Origin: Vitis vinifera
Lineage: Eukaryota > Streptophyta > Magnoliopsida > Vitales > Vitaceae
Direction of reading: 5' to 3'
Length of the DNA stretch: 64,000 nt
NCBI RefSeq assembly: GCF_030704535.1
Contig: NC_081822.1
Span: 34,765,501 to 34,829,500, forward strand
Shown: positions 1 through 11,080 of the stretch, in pieces
How the letters are laid out: every line of letters begins with the position of its first letter
How positions within the stretch are numbered: the first letter of the stretch is position 1
Program-made: the position numbers and the translations under genes
Notes under the pieces: model-generated
What the model was told of the DNA's origin: nothing
The model's input: only the letters and a program-made list of their open reading frames with translations
The model's database searches: none

Positions 1-87
1 TTTATTACAACAAATGGGTCAAAAACTTATTGATGAAAATAATCCCCATGAGCCTAGTAAAAGGAGCAGATTGCAGGACTCCAAGGA

Positions 88-811
88 TGTGTATCCTCGA
101 TTGACAAGGAATACGGTAAGAGCCAAAATGCATTAATCTAGTTTGATTTTTAACTGAAGATATATGTGTGCATGTGTGTTTGAGCAAGCTTCAATAATTT
201 AATATATTATATCATTTTAATGGAAGAAGGTACTTATCTATTTAATTTAGTTAGGCTAATTTTATGTTTCATTTATCTTGTGCTTTGGTTTATAGGGGAC
301 AGAAGAAATTCAAAAGATACAGTTCAGCAGTGCAGGTTTCCTGAAAATGCCCAAATTATATTCCCTAATGCATCTTCCTTTGAAATCTTTGCCACCAAAT
401 TTTCCTGGAGATAGCCTTATTTTTCTTGACTGGAGTCGTAGCAACATAAGACAGCTCTGGAAGGATGAGTATCCTCGATTGACAAGGAATACGGTAAGAG
501 CCAAAATGCATTAATCTAGTTTGAGTTTTAGCTGAAGATATATGTGTGTGTGTGTGTTTGAGCAAGCTTCAATAATTTAATATATTATATCATTTTAATG
601 GAAGAAGGTACTTATCTATTTAATTTAGTTAGGCTAATTTTATGTTTCATTTATCTTGTGCTTTGGTTTACAGGGGACAGAAGCAATTCAAAAATTACTT
701 TCCCCAATGCATCTTCCTTTGAAATCTTTGCCACCAAATTTTCCTGGAGATAGCCTTATTTTACTCGACTTGAGTCGTAGCAACATAAGACAGCTCTGGA
801 AGGGGAATAAG
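88..811 (+). repeat. Internal tandem duplication of TNL exon-intron segment (period about 380 bp)
   Basis: The stretch from about 88 to 304 recurs at about 466-683: exon end TATCCTCGATTGACAAGG, the same donor, and an almost identical intron with TG microsatellite. The exon at 296-493 is chimeric. Its start and middle are LRR-exon sequence (shared with 674-811), but its last 15 or so codons are a copy of the NB-ARC exon end at 88-115. A third version of the LRR exon piece begins copy B at about 3056. Confidence 0.85.
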
Positions 812-1802
812 GTATGATCATTATTTAGTTATACTTCTACTTGACATTAATTTAAATTTCATGGGATTTTTTGTTTATTAAAACAAATTTTATTTTGTTA
901 CAGAGTCTTGGAAACTTGAAGGTCATGAATCTCAGTTATTGTCAAAATCTCGTAAAAATCTCAAAATTTCCATCTATGCCAGCATTGAAGATTCTAAGGC
1001 TTAAAGGTAGTAAAACTTTGCTTAAGGCTCACCCATTAATGTTAACATTATTTACTAGTTCTGTTTCTCTTGAATTTGACAGGGTGCAAAAAGCTTAGGA
1101 GTCTTCCAAGTAGCATCTGTGAGTTGAAATGCCTTGAATGTCTCTGGTGCTCTGGCTGTTCAAACCTAGAGGCGTTTCCAGAGATCACAGAAAAGATGGA
1201 AAATTTGAAAGAGCTTCATTTGGATGAGACAGCTATAAAAGAGCTACCTTCATCAATTTACCATCTGACAGCACTTGAATTTTTGAATTTGGAACATTGC
1301 AAAAACCTTGTGAGTCTTCCAAGTGGTATTAGTAAGTTGGAACACCTTAAAAGTATATGTTTATGTGCCTGTTCAAAACTAAAGAGCTTACCACCAACAC
1401 CAGGAAGATGGAATATTTAAAAGATCTTTATCTGGATGAGACAGCTATAAAAGAGCTAAACATTAATTGGATATCTGGAAGAGCTTGAACATTTGGATTT
1501 GTCATTTTGCAATGATCTTGTGAGTTTTCCTGCTATTAACAGTCAACTTTGTGGGCTAAGATTCCTTGGTTTGAGCCACTGCAAGAGGCTTCAAAGCCAC
1601 CCTGAGCTTCAATCAAGTATAGAGTATGTAGATGCACACCATTACACCTGCTTGAAGACTTTGCTGTTTCCATCATTGTTGCCATGGAAGAGGCAGACAT
1701 GGCCTTCTGTGTTCAATTAATACAAATGGGAAATTCAGGTATGATTTTCATGGCGCACAACTATTAATCTAGACATGTGATTTACATGGTACTTTTGTGC
1801 AG

Positions 1803-2501
1803 GGGTCGGAATTGAGGAGCTGTTTGCCTTGTCCAGAGAACGAACCACCTTCATGTGTCAGCAGAGAATTTGATATTTTCATTTCTGGAAGTCAAAGAAT
1901 TCCAGAGTGGATAAGTTGTCAGATGGGATGTGCAGTAAAAACAGAGCTTCCTATGAATTGGTATGAGCAGAAGGGCTTTCTGGGTTTTGTTTTATGCTCG
2001 GTCTATGTTCCTCTCGATACTGCATCTGGCCATGAATCTGAGAATACGTTTGATGATATATCTCAGAATGAATATGCTCATACATCTAAGAATGAATCTG
2101 AGGATGAATTTGAGAATTCCCCAGTTGATGCAACACGCACTTGTCGTTTAGAATGCAAATTGACTGATCAGATTGGAGAGGTAGATTTTCTTGCATTTGG
2201 ACCAACCCTTTGTGAATACTACTTTAATGGTGGTCCATCCAAGCAAGTGTGGATCAGGTATTATCCAAAGGTTGCACTTAAAAAGAAGTACTTCTCCAAT
2301 GAATGGAGTCACTCGATTGCTTCATTTAAAGGCTATCACAATGGTACACCTCTAAAGGTGAAAGAATGTGGAGTCTATCTTATATATGCTCGATCTGATC
2401 AACATTATAATCTTCTTGCTGAAAGCCTTGATGATGCAGGATCAATTGTAGTTGAAAGTGATAGCTTTGATGTAGGTCAGCAACCATGCCTTGAAGATTG
2501 A
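1803..2501 (+). CDS. C-JID (post-LRR jelly-roll) exon of TNL copy A, still open
   Basis: The acceptor AG is at 1801-1802 and the exon stays open for 232 codons to the stop at 2499-2501. It has the usual post-LRR layout of plant TNLs: a Cys-rich start (LRSCLPCPENEPPS), then GSQRIPEWISCQ, ELPMNWYEQKGFLGFVLCSV, an acidic insert of DE-rich repeats around residues 78-105 (NESEDEFENSP), then CRLECKLTDQIG, KQVWIRYYPKVAL and VKECGVYLIYA. In characterised TNLs this jelly-roll domain contacts effector. The exon is undamaged although the LRR exon upstream of it is broken, so it may only be transcribed as part of a dead or truncated message. The same exon in copy B is frameshifted. Confidence 0.75.
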   Translation, partial: GSELRSCLPCPENEPPSCVSREFDIFISGSQRIPEWISCQMGCAVKTELPMNWYEQKGFLGFVLCSVYVPLDTASGHESENTFDDISQNEYAHTSKNESEDEFENSPVDATRTCRLECKLTDQIGEVDFLAFGPTLCEYYFNGGPSKQVWIRYYPKVALKKKYFSNEWSHSIASFKGYHNGTPLKVKECGVYLIYARSDQHYNLLAESLDDAGSIVVESDSFDVGQQPCLED

Positions 2502-2774
2502 AAAGATCCACCAATGACCATGAGCTTCTGCTCCTGAAAAGTTCTCTCTGAATACTTCAAGACTTACTGGTAAGTTCTTCCCTCTCCTTGCTAAGTTCAT
2601 GTAGCAAAAAGATTGAAGTAGCTTTTATTCTTTCTTGGATTTTCATAACATATTTCTTTCTTTTTCATTTTTGGATGTGAAGAATTAATTCTCAATCGAC
2701 CAAAAACCATTATATTCCCCTGCCTATAGGCAACCCATCTAGCTAATAATGTTAAATACAATCTTGCAACTATT

Positions 2775-3055
2775 AATCAAACCACACAATACACGAAGAG
2801 AAAAATAAAGAAAAAGACAAGATTTTTAACATGGATCAGCAATCAATGTGATCCCTACATCCATGGAGTGCACCAACATTCAAAAATCCACTAATCAAAA
2901 AATGAACGAGAAGGGTTACAATGGTGAAGTTCTAAAAAATATCATCTCTCAATTGTAGCCGCACTCCCTAAAAAACAAAACCCTAAAACATAAAAGGGTT
3001 AAATATGTAATAGAGACAAATTCATCATGCATAACATGAAAAAAAAAAAAAAGGG
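2775..3055 (-). mobile_element. LTR-retrotransposon LTR fragment (Copia-like)
   Basis: On the minus strand it reads through AGGGTTTTGTTTTTTAGGG, ACAATTGAGAG, TTCACCATTGTAACCC and a stretch ending near GTTAAAAATCTTGTC. A diverged copy of the same order of blocks is at about 35640-35880 on the plus strand. The style matches the R-U5 part of plant Copia LTRs, but no complete LTR boundary is visible. It separates TNL copy A from copy B. Confidence 0.5.
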
Positions 3056-5640
3056 CATCTTCATTTGAAATCTTTGCCACCAAATTTTCCTAGAGATAGC
3101 CTTATTTCACTCGACTTGAGATACAACAACATAAGATAGCTATAAAAAGGGAATAAGGTATAATCATTATTTGACATTAATATAAATTTCATGAAATATT
3201 TTATTTATTAAGACAAATTTTGTTTTATTTAAAATTCATGGAAAGTTGAAGGTCATGAATCTCAATTATTGTCAAAATCCCGTAAAAATCTCAAAATTTT
3301 CATCTATGCCAACATTGAAAACGCTAACTCTTAAAGTCATGTTTGGTTGATCAGATATAACATGGGATAGGATAAGAGATAGGATATTATACCCTATCTC
3401 ATGTTTAGTTAACGATAAGATATGATAAGTCATCTTATCACTTATTCTGTCATATGTTCAATCAAATATGGAATATGATAAATGGTAAAATATATTATCC
3501 ACTTTTTTTTTTTTATATTATTATCTTTTCTACATGAGATATGACATATCTCATGCTAAGATATGAGATATGCATATCCCATAAATCACAAATTTATTTA
3601 TTTTTATCAAATTTTATTTATTTTTTATTTTTTTTATATACACTTTTTGTAAAATAATTTTTTAATATAAATTAAATTTATGGTTAAAAAAGAAAAACTA
3701 AAAAAATATTTATAAAATAATATTAATATGTGACACATAAATTATTCTTATATATTGAATAAAATAATATAAAATTTTTTATTTATAAAATTTAAATATT
3801 TTAATCATAAATATTGTTAAACATAAGAGAAATTTCATTTTTTTAAATAGAAAATATCGGAATCTAATATAATTTTTATTTTAAACATTGAAAATAATAT
3901 ACATTTTATATTATTTTTTATTTATTTCACAAATTAAATATAACATGATATATCTTATTGGATATGCTAACTTAGAATATCATATTCATAAGATATGTAT
4001 ATCCAAGGATATCATATTCCATTGGAAATCATATCCTTTTTAATGGAATATGATATCCTAAGATATACATATCCTCTTTTGTCAATCAAGCATGACCTAA
4101 AGGTAGTAAAACTTTGCTTAAAGCTCACCCATCAATGTTAAAATTATTTATTAGTTCTTTTTCTCTTGAATTTGACAGGATGCAAAACGCTTAGGAGTCT
4201 TCCAAGTAGCATTTGTGAGTTGAAATGTCTTGAGCATCAAGTGTTCTGGCTGTTCAAACCTAGAGAGGTTTCCAGAAATTACAGGGAAGATGGAAATTTT
4301 GAAAGAGCTTCATTTGGATGAGACAACTATAAAAGAGCTACCTTCATCAATTGGACATCTGACAGTGGTTGAAGTTTTGAATTTGGCATGTTGCAAAAGC
4401 CTTAGCCTTGAAGGTTTTCCAGGTAGTATTAGTAAGTTGCAACACCTCAAAAGTCTCTGTCACACTCACTGTTGAAACCTAGGGAGGTTTCCAGAAATTA
4501 CAGGGAAGATGGAAATTTTGAAAAAGCTTTATTTGGATAAGATAACTATAGAAGAGTTACATGCATCAATTGATATCTGGAAGGACAGTGATATCGGTTC
4601 TCATGGGACTCTTGGTATCAAATGCCGTTCAAAACGCAAACCTCTATTCTTTAAGAATACAACGAGCAATCTGGGGTGATTTGTCTAAGATTCCTCAGTT
4701 TGAGCCTCTGCAAGAGGCTTCAAATCCTCCCAGAGCTTCCATCAAGTAGAAACTGTGTAGATGCACACCACTGCATCTGCCTGAAGACTTTGTCGATTCC
4801 ATCATTGTCACCATGGAGGAGGCAGTCACGGCCTTTTCTTTTCAATAACTTCAAATGGGAAATTCAGATATGATTTTCATGGAACACAACTATTAATCTA
4901 GACATGTGATTTACATGGTACTTTTTTGCAGGAGTTGGAATCAAGGAGCTGTTTGTCTTGTCCAGAGAATGATCCATTTTCCAATGTCACCAGGGGATTT
5001 AATATTCTGACTTCTGGAAGTCAAGCAATTCTGAAGTGGTTCGGTTATCAGAAAGGAAGTGCAGTAACAATAGAGCTTCCTATGAATTGGTACAAGGATA
5101 AGGGGTTTCTAGGATTTGCTTTATGCAGTCTATGTTCAACTTGATGCTGAATCTTGCCATGAATTTGAGAAGCAATCTGAGAATAAGTTTAATGATAAAT
5201 CTCAGAAGGAATATGCTCATACACCTAAGAATGAATCGGATGATGAATTTGAGAGTTCCCCAATTGATGCAACATGCACTTATTGTTTAGAATGTAAATT
5301 GACTGATCAAATTGGAGGGGTAGATTTTCTTGCATTTGCACCACCCCTTTGTGAATGCTACTTTAATGGTGGTTCCTCCAAGCAAGTGTGGATAAGGTAT
5401 TATCCAAAGGTTGCGCTTAAAAAGAAGTACCTCTCCAATGAATGGGGTCACTTGACTGCTTCATTTAAAGGCTATCACAGTGGTATACCTCTAAAGGTGA
5501 AAGAATGTGGAGTTCATCTTATATATGCTTGATCTGATCAACATGATAAGCTTCTTGTGGAAAGCCCTGATCATGAAGGACCAATTGGAGTTGAAAGTGA
5601 TAGCTTTGAGGTAGGTCAGCAACCATGCCTTGAAGGTTGA
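3056..5640 (+). pseudogene. TIR-NB-LRR 3' half, copy B (tandem duplicate, broken)
   Basis: This is a tandem duplicate of copy A from its LRR exon to its 3' flank; homology continues to about 5920, matching about 2770. It begins abruptly with the LPLKSLPPNFP-type exon at 3056, so TIR, NB-ARC and first exons are absent. Damage seen: two in-frame stops in the first exon (after NNIR, near 3134-3143); a 763-bp MITE at the end of the next exon; several frameshifts in the LRR exon (about 4180-4865; readable blocks LDETTIKELPSSIGHLT and SLCKRLQILPELPSS); a frameshift near 5125 inside the C-JID exon (4933 onward); and a stop at 5530-5532, earlier than in copy A. It carries FNNFKWEIQ where copy A has a stop at 1718, so each copy lost function by its own mutations. 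Confidence 0.85.
3335..4097. mobile_element. 763-bp MITE, PIF/Harbinger (Tourist)-like, in TNL copy B
   Basis: The left end begins AGTCATGTTTGGTTGATCA; the reverse complement of the right end begins GGTCATGCTTGATTGACAA. The inverted similarity continues inward (ATATCC/GGATAT-rich). It is flanked by TAA at 3332-3334 and 4098-4100, the 3-bp target size used by PIF/Harbinger. Copy A keeps the empty site at 999-1008 (CTTAAAGGTA). It is very AT-rich and non-coding. Confidence 0.85.
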
Positions 5641-7095
5641 GAAGATCCACCAATGACCATGGTTAAGCTTCTGCTGCTGAAAAGTTCTCAGAATTCTCCA
5701 AGACTTATTGGTAAGTTCTCCCCTCTCCTCGTGAAGTTCATGCAGCAAAAAGATTGAAGTAGCTTTTATTCTTTGTTGGATTTTCCTAACATATTTCTTT
5801 CTTTTTCATTTTTGGATGTGAAGAATGAATTCTCAATGGACCAAAAACCATTATATTCCACTGCCCATATGCTCATAGGCAACCCATCTAGCTAATATTG
5901 TTAAATACAATCTTCCAACTTACCTAGTTTAAAAACGCATGGGTCAGTACTTGCCCAAGCATTTAGGACTTGGTTTATTGCATCCGCATGGATCATACCT
6001 TGTTCTTGAGCATAGTATTAGTTTTGAGGAAGTGAAAATCTTGTTAAACAAGTTAATTTAGTGCAGGCAAATTGCAGAATCCTATTCATCGAGCCTTGGA
6101 TTTGAAAATCTCAGTACGTCAAGGTGGATGGCCCAACACTGAACTGATCCTAACTGATCAAGGCAGGTCGCTCATTACAAGTTCAGTTCCAATTTTGAGT
6201 TAAGCTTTCGGGTTCCATTCAACTTGGTTTTCCACCATATTTTCAGACTCAGAGACTGATCAAGTCCCCAAGCAAGGATGTACGATCATGTTTGTTTAGA
6301 TCATGCTTTAGATTGTGTTTAGATAAGGTATTAATTTCATGCATAATATATGTGGGATCCCCACGTCTGTCTCGCATGAATCCCTTTCCCCGTCTAGATT
6401 ACAGATGGCCAAAATGTTATGGGGACATCATTCAAGCAATGAATACTGGCAGTAAATACTGAACCAACACGCTAGCAACATTCATGGACAAAAATGCTAG
6501 ACTTTAAACCAACATTCATGGACAAAAATGCTAGACTTTAAACCAAAAACTGTTATTCATAAAGCCAATTATTGGCATTTAAAGCAATAAAGATGTATGG
6601 GAAACGTTGCAACTTGGTTAGGGTAAATAGCCAGGCATCAAAACCCAAGTATGAAAAAACTCTCTAAGAAGAGATTGTTCATCTCTTCCAAATTAACTTA
6701 AACTTCAAAGGAGCATGTTCAGAAAAACCATCCGGATATTCCTTATTGCAGATACACTTGTCGTTCACTGGGAGGGAGCTAATCAGAAAGGACATTACTG
6801 GTCGTGCACCAATAATGTGTAATGGATTCGTATAATATAATATCTATTTATGCCATGTTTATGGTGATGAAAGTCTTTCGAGACAATGGTGTTGGGTCTA
6901 GCCAGGTCCGAGCAGAGGCCACACATGAGATTATCAACCAAAGGAATACACATGCATGGGAATGACAGGTCATGTGATGAGAAGTATGACTTCCCAAAGC
7001 TAAAATCCGTGTTTTTGATTGTATGATGCACGTACCCTTGAACTTTGAATAAGCGCTACGATGACGATAACATGAGGTTATATCATATAGAGTAT
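5641..7095. other. TNL 3' flank, then intergenic DNA without a recognised gene
   Basis: Up to about 5920 this repeats the 3' flank of copy A (2502-2770). Beyond that I recognise no gene. A short perfect tandem duplication (about 34 bp, twice) lies at 6476-6544, built on ACATTCATGGACAAAAATGC. A 78-codon minus-strand open frame at 6795-7031 has no recognisable motif. Confidence 0.5.
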
Positions 7096-7099
7096 GATA

Positions 7100-7378
7100 G
7101 TAATGATGATGTAGTTAAGAAAAATGCAAAACAAAGAAAATATAAAGAAAAAATAGAAGTTAATAAATTATTTTTTTAAATGCTACTTTGAACCAATTCA
7201 ATTTATTTAACCTTTTTACATAAAAATTAAATAATTTAAAAATATATAAGTTTCTAATTAATGTAAATTATATTTTGTTTTCTTTCATATTTTTGTAGCA
7301 AAACTAACAATGAGAAAATCATTTTTGTTAGTCTTTTTTTCATTCCTTATTACTCTTTCAGCACCAAACATAACTTAA
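7100..7378. mobile_element. Degenerate MITE (family C, GTTTGGTTTT type)
   Basis: It holds the AT-rich core and right end (TTTTCTTTCATATTTT, then CACCAAACATAA) shared with the two elements at 53842-54588. The left end is not clear. Only the shared word order supports this. Confidence 0.4.
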
Positions 7379-7426
7379 AAATAAATAACCAAATTATGTA
7401 ACACATAACTATGAGTTATTTGAAAT

Positions 7427-7690
7427 TAAATTATCCATGAACAATTTATAACAACAATTTATTTTTATAAAATAAAATAAATTTTTTTTATTATCCAAGG
7501 TTATAGATGTAATTTTCAGCTACCAGTTTTGAATCTTTTTGCATTATGAAATTACAAAGTTGGTCAAATTAAATTATCCATGAACAATTTATTTTTATAA
7601 AATAAAATAAAAAATTTTCATTATCCAAGGTTATAAATGTAATTTTCAGCTACTAGCTTTGAATCTTTTTGCATTATGAAATTACAAAGT
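7427..7690. repeat. Two-copy tandem duplication of about 130 bp
   Basis: ATTAAATTATCCATGAACAA opens both copies (7427 and 7567). Both continue through a poly-AT stretch, TTATCCAAGGTTATA, GTAATTTTCAGCTAC and GCATTATGAAATTACAAAG, with few differences. No gene is involved. Confidence 0.8.
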
Positions 7691-7941
7691 TTCAAATATT
7701 TTAATTTTGCTATCCTTTATTCCAAGCTTCCAAAAAGTTAAGTTATATATATATATATATATATTATTAAAAATAGTTCTTTGAGGATTTGGCATCAAAA
7801 GAGATGGCATGTATTTCAGACAAAACGAAGTATCTTAAAATAAAAATATATTTGAAGTATTTTTAGGTATAATTATGAGAAATTTAAAATATGAAAAACA
7901 TTTTGTGAATTTTTTTGTAATACATAAGAATACATATTATT

Positions 7942-8480
7942 TGTTGGTGCATGACCAATAAAGAAGGATTTGACTAGCCTTTGTGTACTATTAAACCTGC
8001 ACAAAGGAATGTTAGCATGAGATTTTTCGGGCATATCCATGCAAAACTTAAGTCAAAGATGGAAGATTTGAGCAAAATAGGTTTTTGGAAAAAGTAGCAA
8101 CATACCTTTCTTGTGATGAAGAAGGGCTATTTATCCTTACTCAAATATAACATCTTCTTAGGTGCCTTAATTATACCTTTGATTGCACGTCTTTAATGTC
8201 AATGGTTGTTGGCTCATAATGAGTATTGTGCCTTGATGAACCTTGAAGTTTGATGTTTTAACCTCGTAACGGTTGCATCAATCAATGCACTTAATGTCAA
8301 TTACAGTTAATGCTTAGCAGACATGAATACATAATGTCTGATTGGTTTGTATCTGTTTAGTACCTTTGGGTGGACGGATAGTGCTACATGGTTCTTGTGC
8401 TGGTGCTGAACATGCCTTGTGCTAAACAACACTTAGGGGTCATGCTAGACGGCATGATAAAGAGTAGTGAGTGCCCCACA
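7942..8480 (+). mobile_element. Solo LTR (539 bp) with 5-bp target duplication
   Basis: It begins TGTTGGTGCATGACC and ends GTGCCCCACA, giving canonical TG...CA ends. Flanks are TTATT (7937-7941) and TTATC (8481-8485), a 5-bp duplication with one change. The paralogous block is uninterrupted here (ACATTATTTTCATGAAAC near 21472). No internal coding region is present. The 86-codon plus frame starting at 8388 runs out of its right end and is not a gene. Strand is arbitrary. Confidence 0.75.
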
Positions 8481-8621
8481 TTATCTTTAAGAAACATAAA
8501 TTCAAAACTACTATTTTCCATATTTGAGTTTTTAAATAAAATTTTATTTTTAAAAATAATTAAAATTTATTTACAAAAATTTATTTTTGAAATGTATCAA
8601 AAATATTGTCAAACATTCCCT

Positions 8622-9052
8622 AAGTGGGTGTTTGGTATACCCACTTAATAACTTAAAAGTAATTTAATAACTTAGTTTAAGTTATTAAATAAATTAAGTA
8701 TATTTGATAAAATAACTTAATGGTATGACTTAAAGTAAAAAACTACTTTAAGTAATAAGTAAAAATGATTAACTTATTCTTAAATTATCATCTTCATTTT
8801 GCCCTTTTACCCTATTTGTCCTAATTATTTTTATGATATTTTTTACTACTCTATAACTTCCAATGTTACTTGACCTCTTTTGCTCTAGTTATAATTTATA
8901 AGAATAAATTTTAAATTAACTTTATCGAACAACCTTAATACTTAAAATAAAAATTAAGTAATAAATTTTAAGTCAATAATTTAAATATAATTTAACTTAA
9001 AATTAATTTAAATTATTAAATAATAAGCGTTAAGTTTTACCAACAGCCTTGA
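8622..9052. mobile_element. MITE family A, copy 1 (about 430 bp)
   Basis: It starts GGGTGTTTGGTA and ends TACCAACAGCC, an inverted pair with one gap. The interior is built of AACTTAA/TTAAGTTATTAA words. Copy 2 of the surrounding block is uninterrupted here (ATTCCCCAAGTATC, about 21612-21625), which fixes both borders to within a few bases. Flanking words TAAGT and TGAGT may be the target duplication. Related copies are at 20551, 21852 and 63089. Confidence 0.8.
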
Positions 9053-9521
9053 GTATCTTCATTTTCCAAAATACCAAAAATATACATTATGTACTTTTTT
9101 AAGGAAGAATTAAAATATTTATTGTTCCCTTTGGCCATGACTCATGAGTATAGGTTTGAAAATTTCAGTGGCCTTTGGCTTGATATTTAAACTCATGCAG
9201 ACCCAAACTGCTATCTGGGCCCACCACTCCTAGATATGGGCCTAGCCTGAGAAATTAATTCACAAGAAAAACCCATAAAACTTGTTATCTTACATTAAAA
9301 CTAAAATAAACTAACAACCATAGACTCTAATAAATATATTTTAATTAGAATTCCATAACACAATTCACACTCATCTAAATATTCTTTGGACTAAAAAATT
9401 CTAATAAATTTTGAAAAATAAAAAGTTAGGATGTGATATTCTTTCAAACTTAAAATTCTAAAAATTATGAATTAATCTCAATAATAAAACACATATTTTA
9501 ATAAGTTTATAAATCCAAATA

Positions 9522-9734
9522 CCCATAAGGGTAGTCTAGTTGGTAAGGGCAAACATTAGGAAGTGTGGACGAATACTAGGAAGTGTGGTCTCAATAAGTG
9601 ACACATAATCCTATACTCAAATCCTACCACCGATGATACCCCCAAAATTTACTCGGTACTAGTTGTTGTAGGATGGTTAATACCTCGAGGTTTGGGTCCT
9701 CATGGAGAATTCTCGGCTAAAAAAAAAAAAATGT
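9522..9734 (+). mobile_element. tRNA-derived SINE with poly-A and 18-bp target duplication
   Basis: A Pol III A-box-like word TAGTCTAGTTGG lies near the 5' end (9532-9543). A weaker B-box-like word (ACTCAAATCC) is at 9615-9624. The element ends in a run of A at about 9718-9731. It is flanked by AGTTTATAAATCCAAATA at 9504-9521 and 9735-9752, a perfect 18-bp direct repeat. The longer than usual A-to-B spacing comes from an internal duplication (TAGGAAGTGTGG, twice). A relative lies at 30541-30675. Confidence 0.8.
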
Positions 9735-9752
9735 AGTTTATAAATCCAAATA

Positions 9753-10343
9753 TATACCACACAAAAAGGGTTAATTTAGAATATTTTTAACATTTTTTAG
9801 CAATCAAATTTAATTAGACATCTTAATTATTATTGAATTACCAATTTCCTATCAGTTACGTAATTAATCATTATAATTTTTTTTATGATTAGAAATTTTG
9901 ATATTTTAGTGCATTTAAAAATATCTTCAATTATTATTTTTTTAATTATTAGTTTTCAAATTAAAGTAAAAATATAATAACTAATTTTTATAGATCATGT
10001 TTTAAAATATAAAAATAAATAGATTGCATATTTAATGGTATTCATACATTAATAAAAACAATTAACTTAACACTTAATTATATTAAGACATGATAACAAA
10101 AAAACAACCTAAAACTTTTAATGTCATTAAGCTTTAAGTTACATTTAAGTTAATTTCAAATTTATTCAAATTTGAAAAAAAAAAACAAAAAAACACAATC
10201 GTCATAAATAATACTACCTAAATTTACCTATGCATAGTGCCAATGAATAAGATTACTAGGGAGCTAGCATTGTTTTCAAATGATCAAGTATGCTTAGAAG
10301 TCCTCAAATTTGTATAAATACCTTCTTCAAGATTGGTATGATT
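9753..10343. other. AT-rich intergenic stretch, no gene seen
   Basis: No open frame of note or recognisable element apart from the tail of the duplicated block near 9800. Confidence 0.5.
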
Positions 10344-10784
10344 TGTTGTGTATTTGGAAACTTCAATGCAAACATATTAATAGAAGAACATAAAATAAAA
10401 TCTATTCACATACAAAGGGACACAAAGTTTTAATATGATTTGATCAACTACTCCTACCTCTACGAATAATATTATAGAGAACCATAAAAAGAAATACAAC
10501 TATTGGCTCTTAAAACATCCTACTTTTCCCCACTCTTTATGTCTCATTCTTCTTCACATCTCTATCTTACATATATAGTCTTTATAAGATCATATCTCTC
10601 TCATAACTTTTTTTCCTCATAACCTAAAATATTTATAAAGATATTCCTACTAATTTTTCCTTTTCTGTAAAAAAAATCTAAGGAATGTAATTACAACTAC
10701 ATATTAATTTAGGAAATATTCTATATAATATTCCTTCTACAAAAAGAAATATATTCAAATAGGAATTTGAGACACTATCTAACA
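10344..10784 (-). mobile_element. Copia-type 3' LTR (441 bp)
   Basis: On the minus strand it begins TGTTAGATAGTGTCTC (at 10784) and ends ACACAACA (at 10344). The bases just before its start read CACCTTGGAAGAGCAAT, a purine-rich tract as expected before a 3' LTR. A second copy of the family, with the same opening after a GGTGGAGA tract and the same ACACAACA end, is at 38681-39254 on the plus strand. Confidence 0.65.
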
Positions 10785-10836
10785 ATTGCTCTTCCAAGGT
10801 GCTTCTAAACAACTTCAAACTTCGATATTACTTATT

Positions 10837-11080
10837 GTGCTAACAAAGTTTTAATACAAACATATTAATAAAGGAACATAAAAATAAAACAAACCATACA
10901 CAAAGTTACATAAGGTTTTAATATGATTCAATCAATCATGCCTACCTTAATGAATAAGGGATAATATTGCATTATATATATAGAAAATATTATAAAGAAA
11001 AAAAGAGATACAACCATTAGCTCCTAGCTAAAATGTTCTTTTCTTTCCCGCTCTTTATATCTCCACTTGGAATCATGAAG
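10837..11080 (-). mobile_element. Second partial LTR of the same Copia family
   Basis: AAAGTTTTAATACAAACATA, GTTTTAATATGATTCAATCA and CAACCATTAGCTCC recur in the order seen in 10344-10560. Only about 50 bp separates it from the 3' LTR, so the internal region of the element is almost wholly gone, or two partial copies were joined. Confidence 0.5.

Larger units (their letters stand above)
2..2501 (+). pseudogene. TIR-NB-LRR resistance gene, 3' half, copy A (broken)
   Basis: This is the 3' part of a TIR-NB-LRR immune receptor; the TIR and most of the NB-ARC lie left of the window. Exons read as: 2-115, end of NB-ARC (LLQQMGQKLIDENNP, the region after the MHD-type motif); 296-493 and 674-811, two versions of the first LRR exon (LPLKSLPPNFPGDSL, then SNIRQLWK); 904-1006, LRR (SLGNLKVMNLSYC); 1083-1738, LRR repeats (LDETAIKELPSSI, LEHCKNLVSLPSG); 1803-2501, the post-LRR C-JID exon. 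All junctions have GT and AG. The LRR exon is dead: the frame closes at 1418-1420, LRR coding resumes in another frame near 1480, and a TAA at 1718-1720 stops it before the donor. Such receptors normally act in the cytosol or nucleus on pathogen effectors. The family call is firm; loss of function is likely but untested. Confidence 0.85.
7480..9800. repeat. Dispersed duplicated block, copy 1 (pairs with 21140-22610)
   Basis: Shared stretches in the same order include TAGGTATAATT (7864 and 21408), a run near 8486-8620 ending in AAACATTCCC (21484-21620), AATATACATTATGTACT (9069), the 9120-9290 stretch with GAAAATTTC and ACTCATGCAG (21670-21830), and the run to TTTTTAGCAATCAAA (9793). Copy 1 carries three insertions that copy 2 lacks: a solo LTR, a MITE and a SINE. 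Confidence 0.75.
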
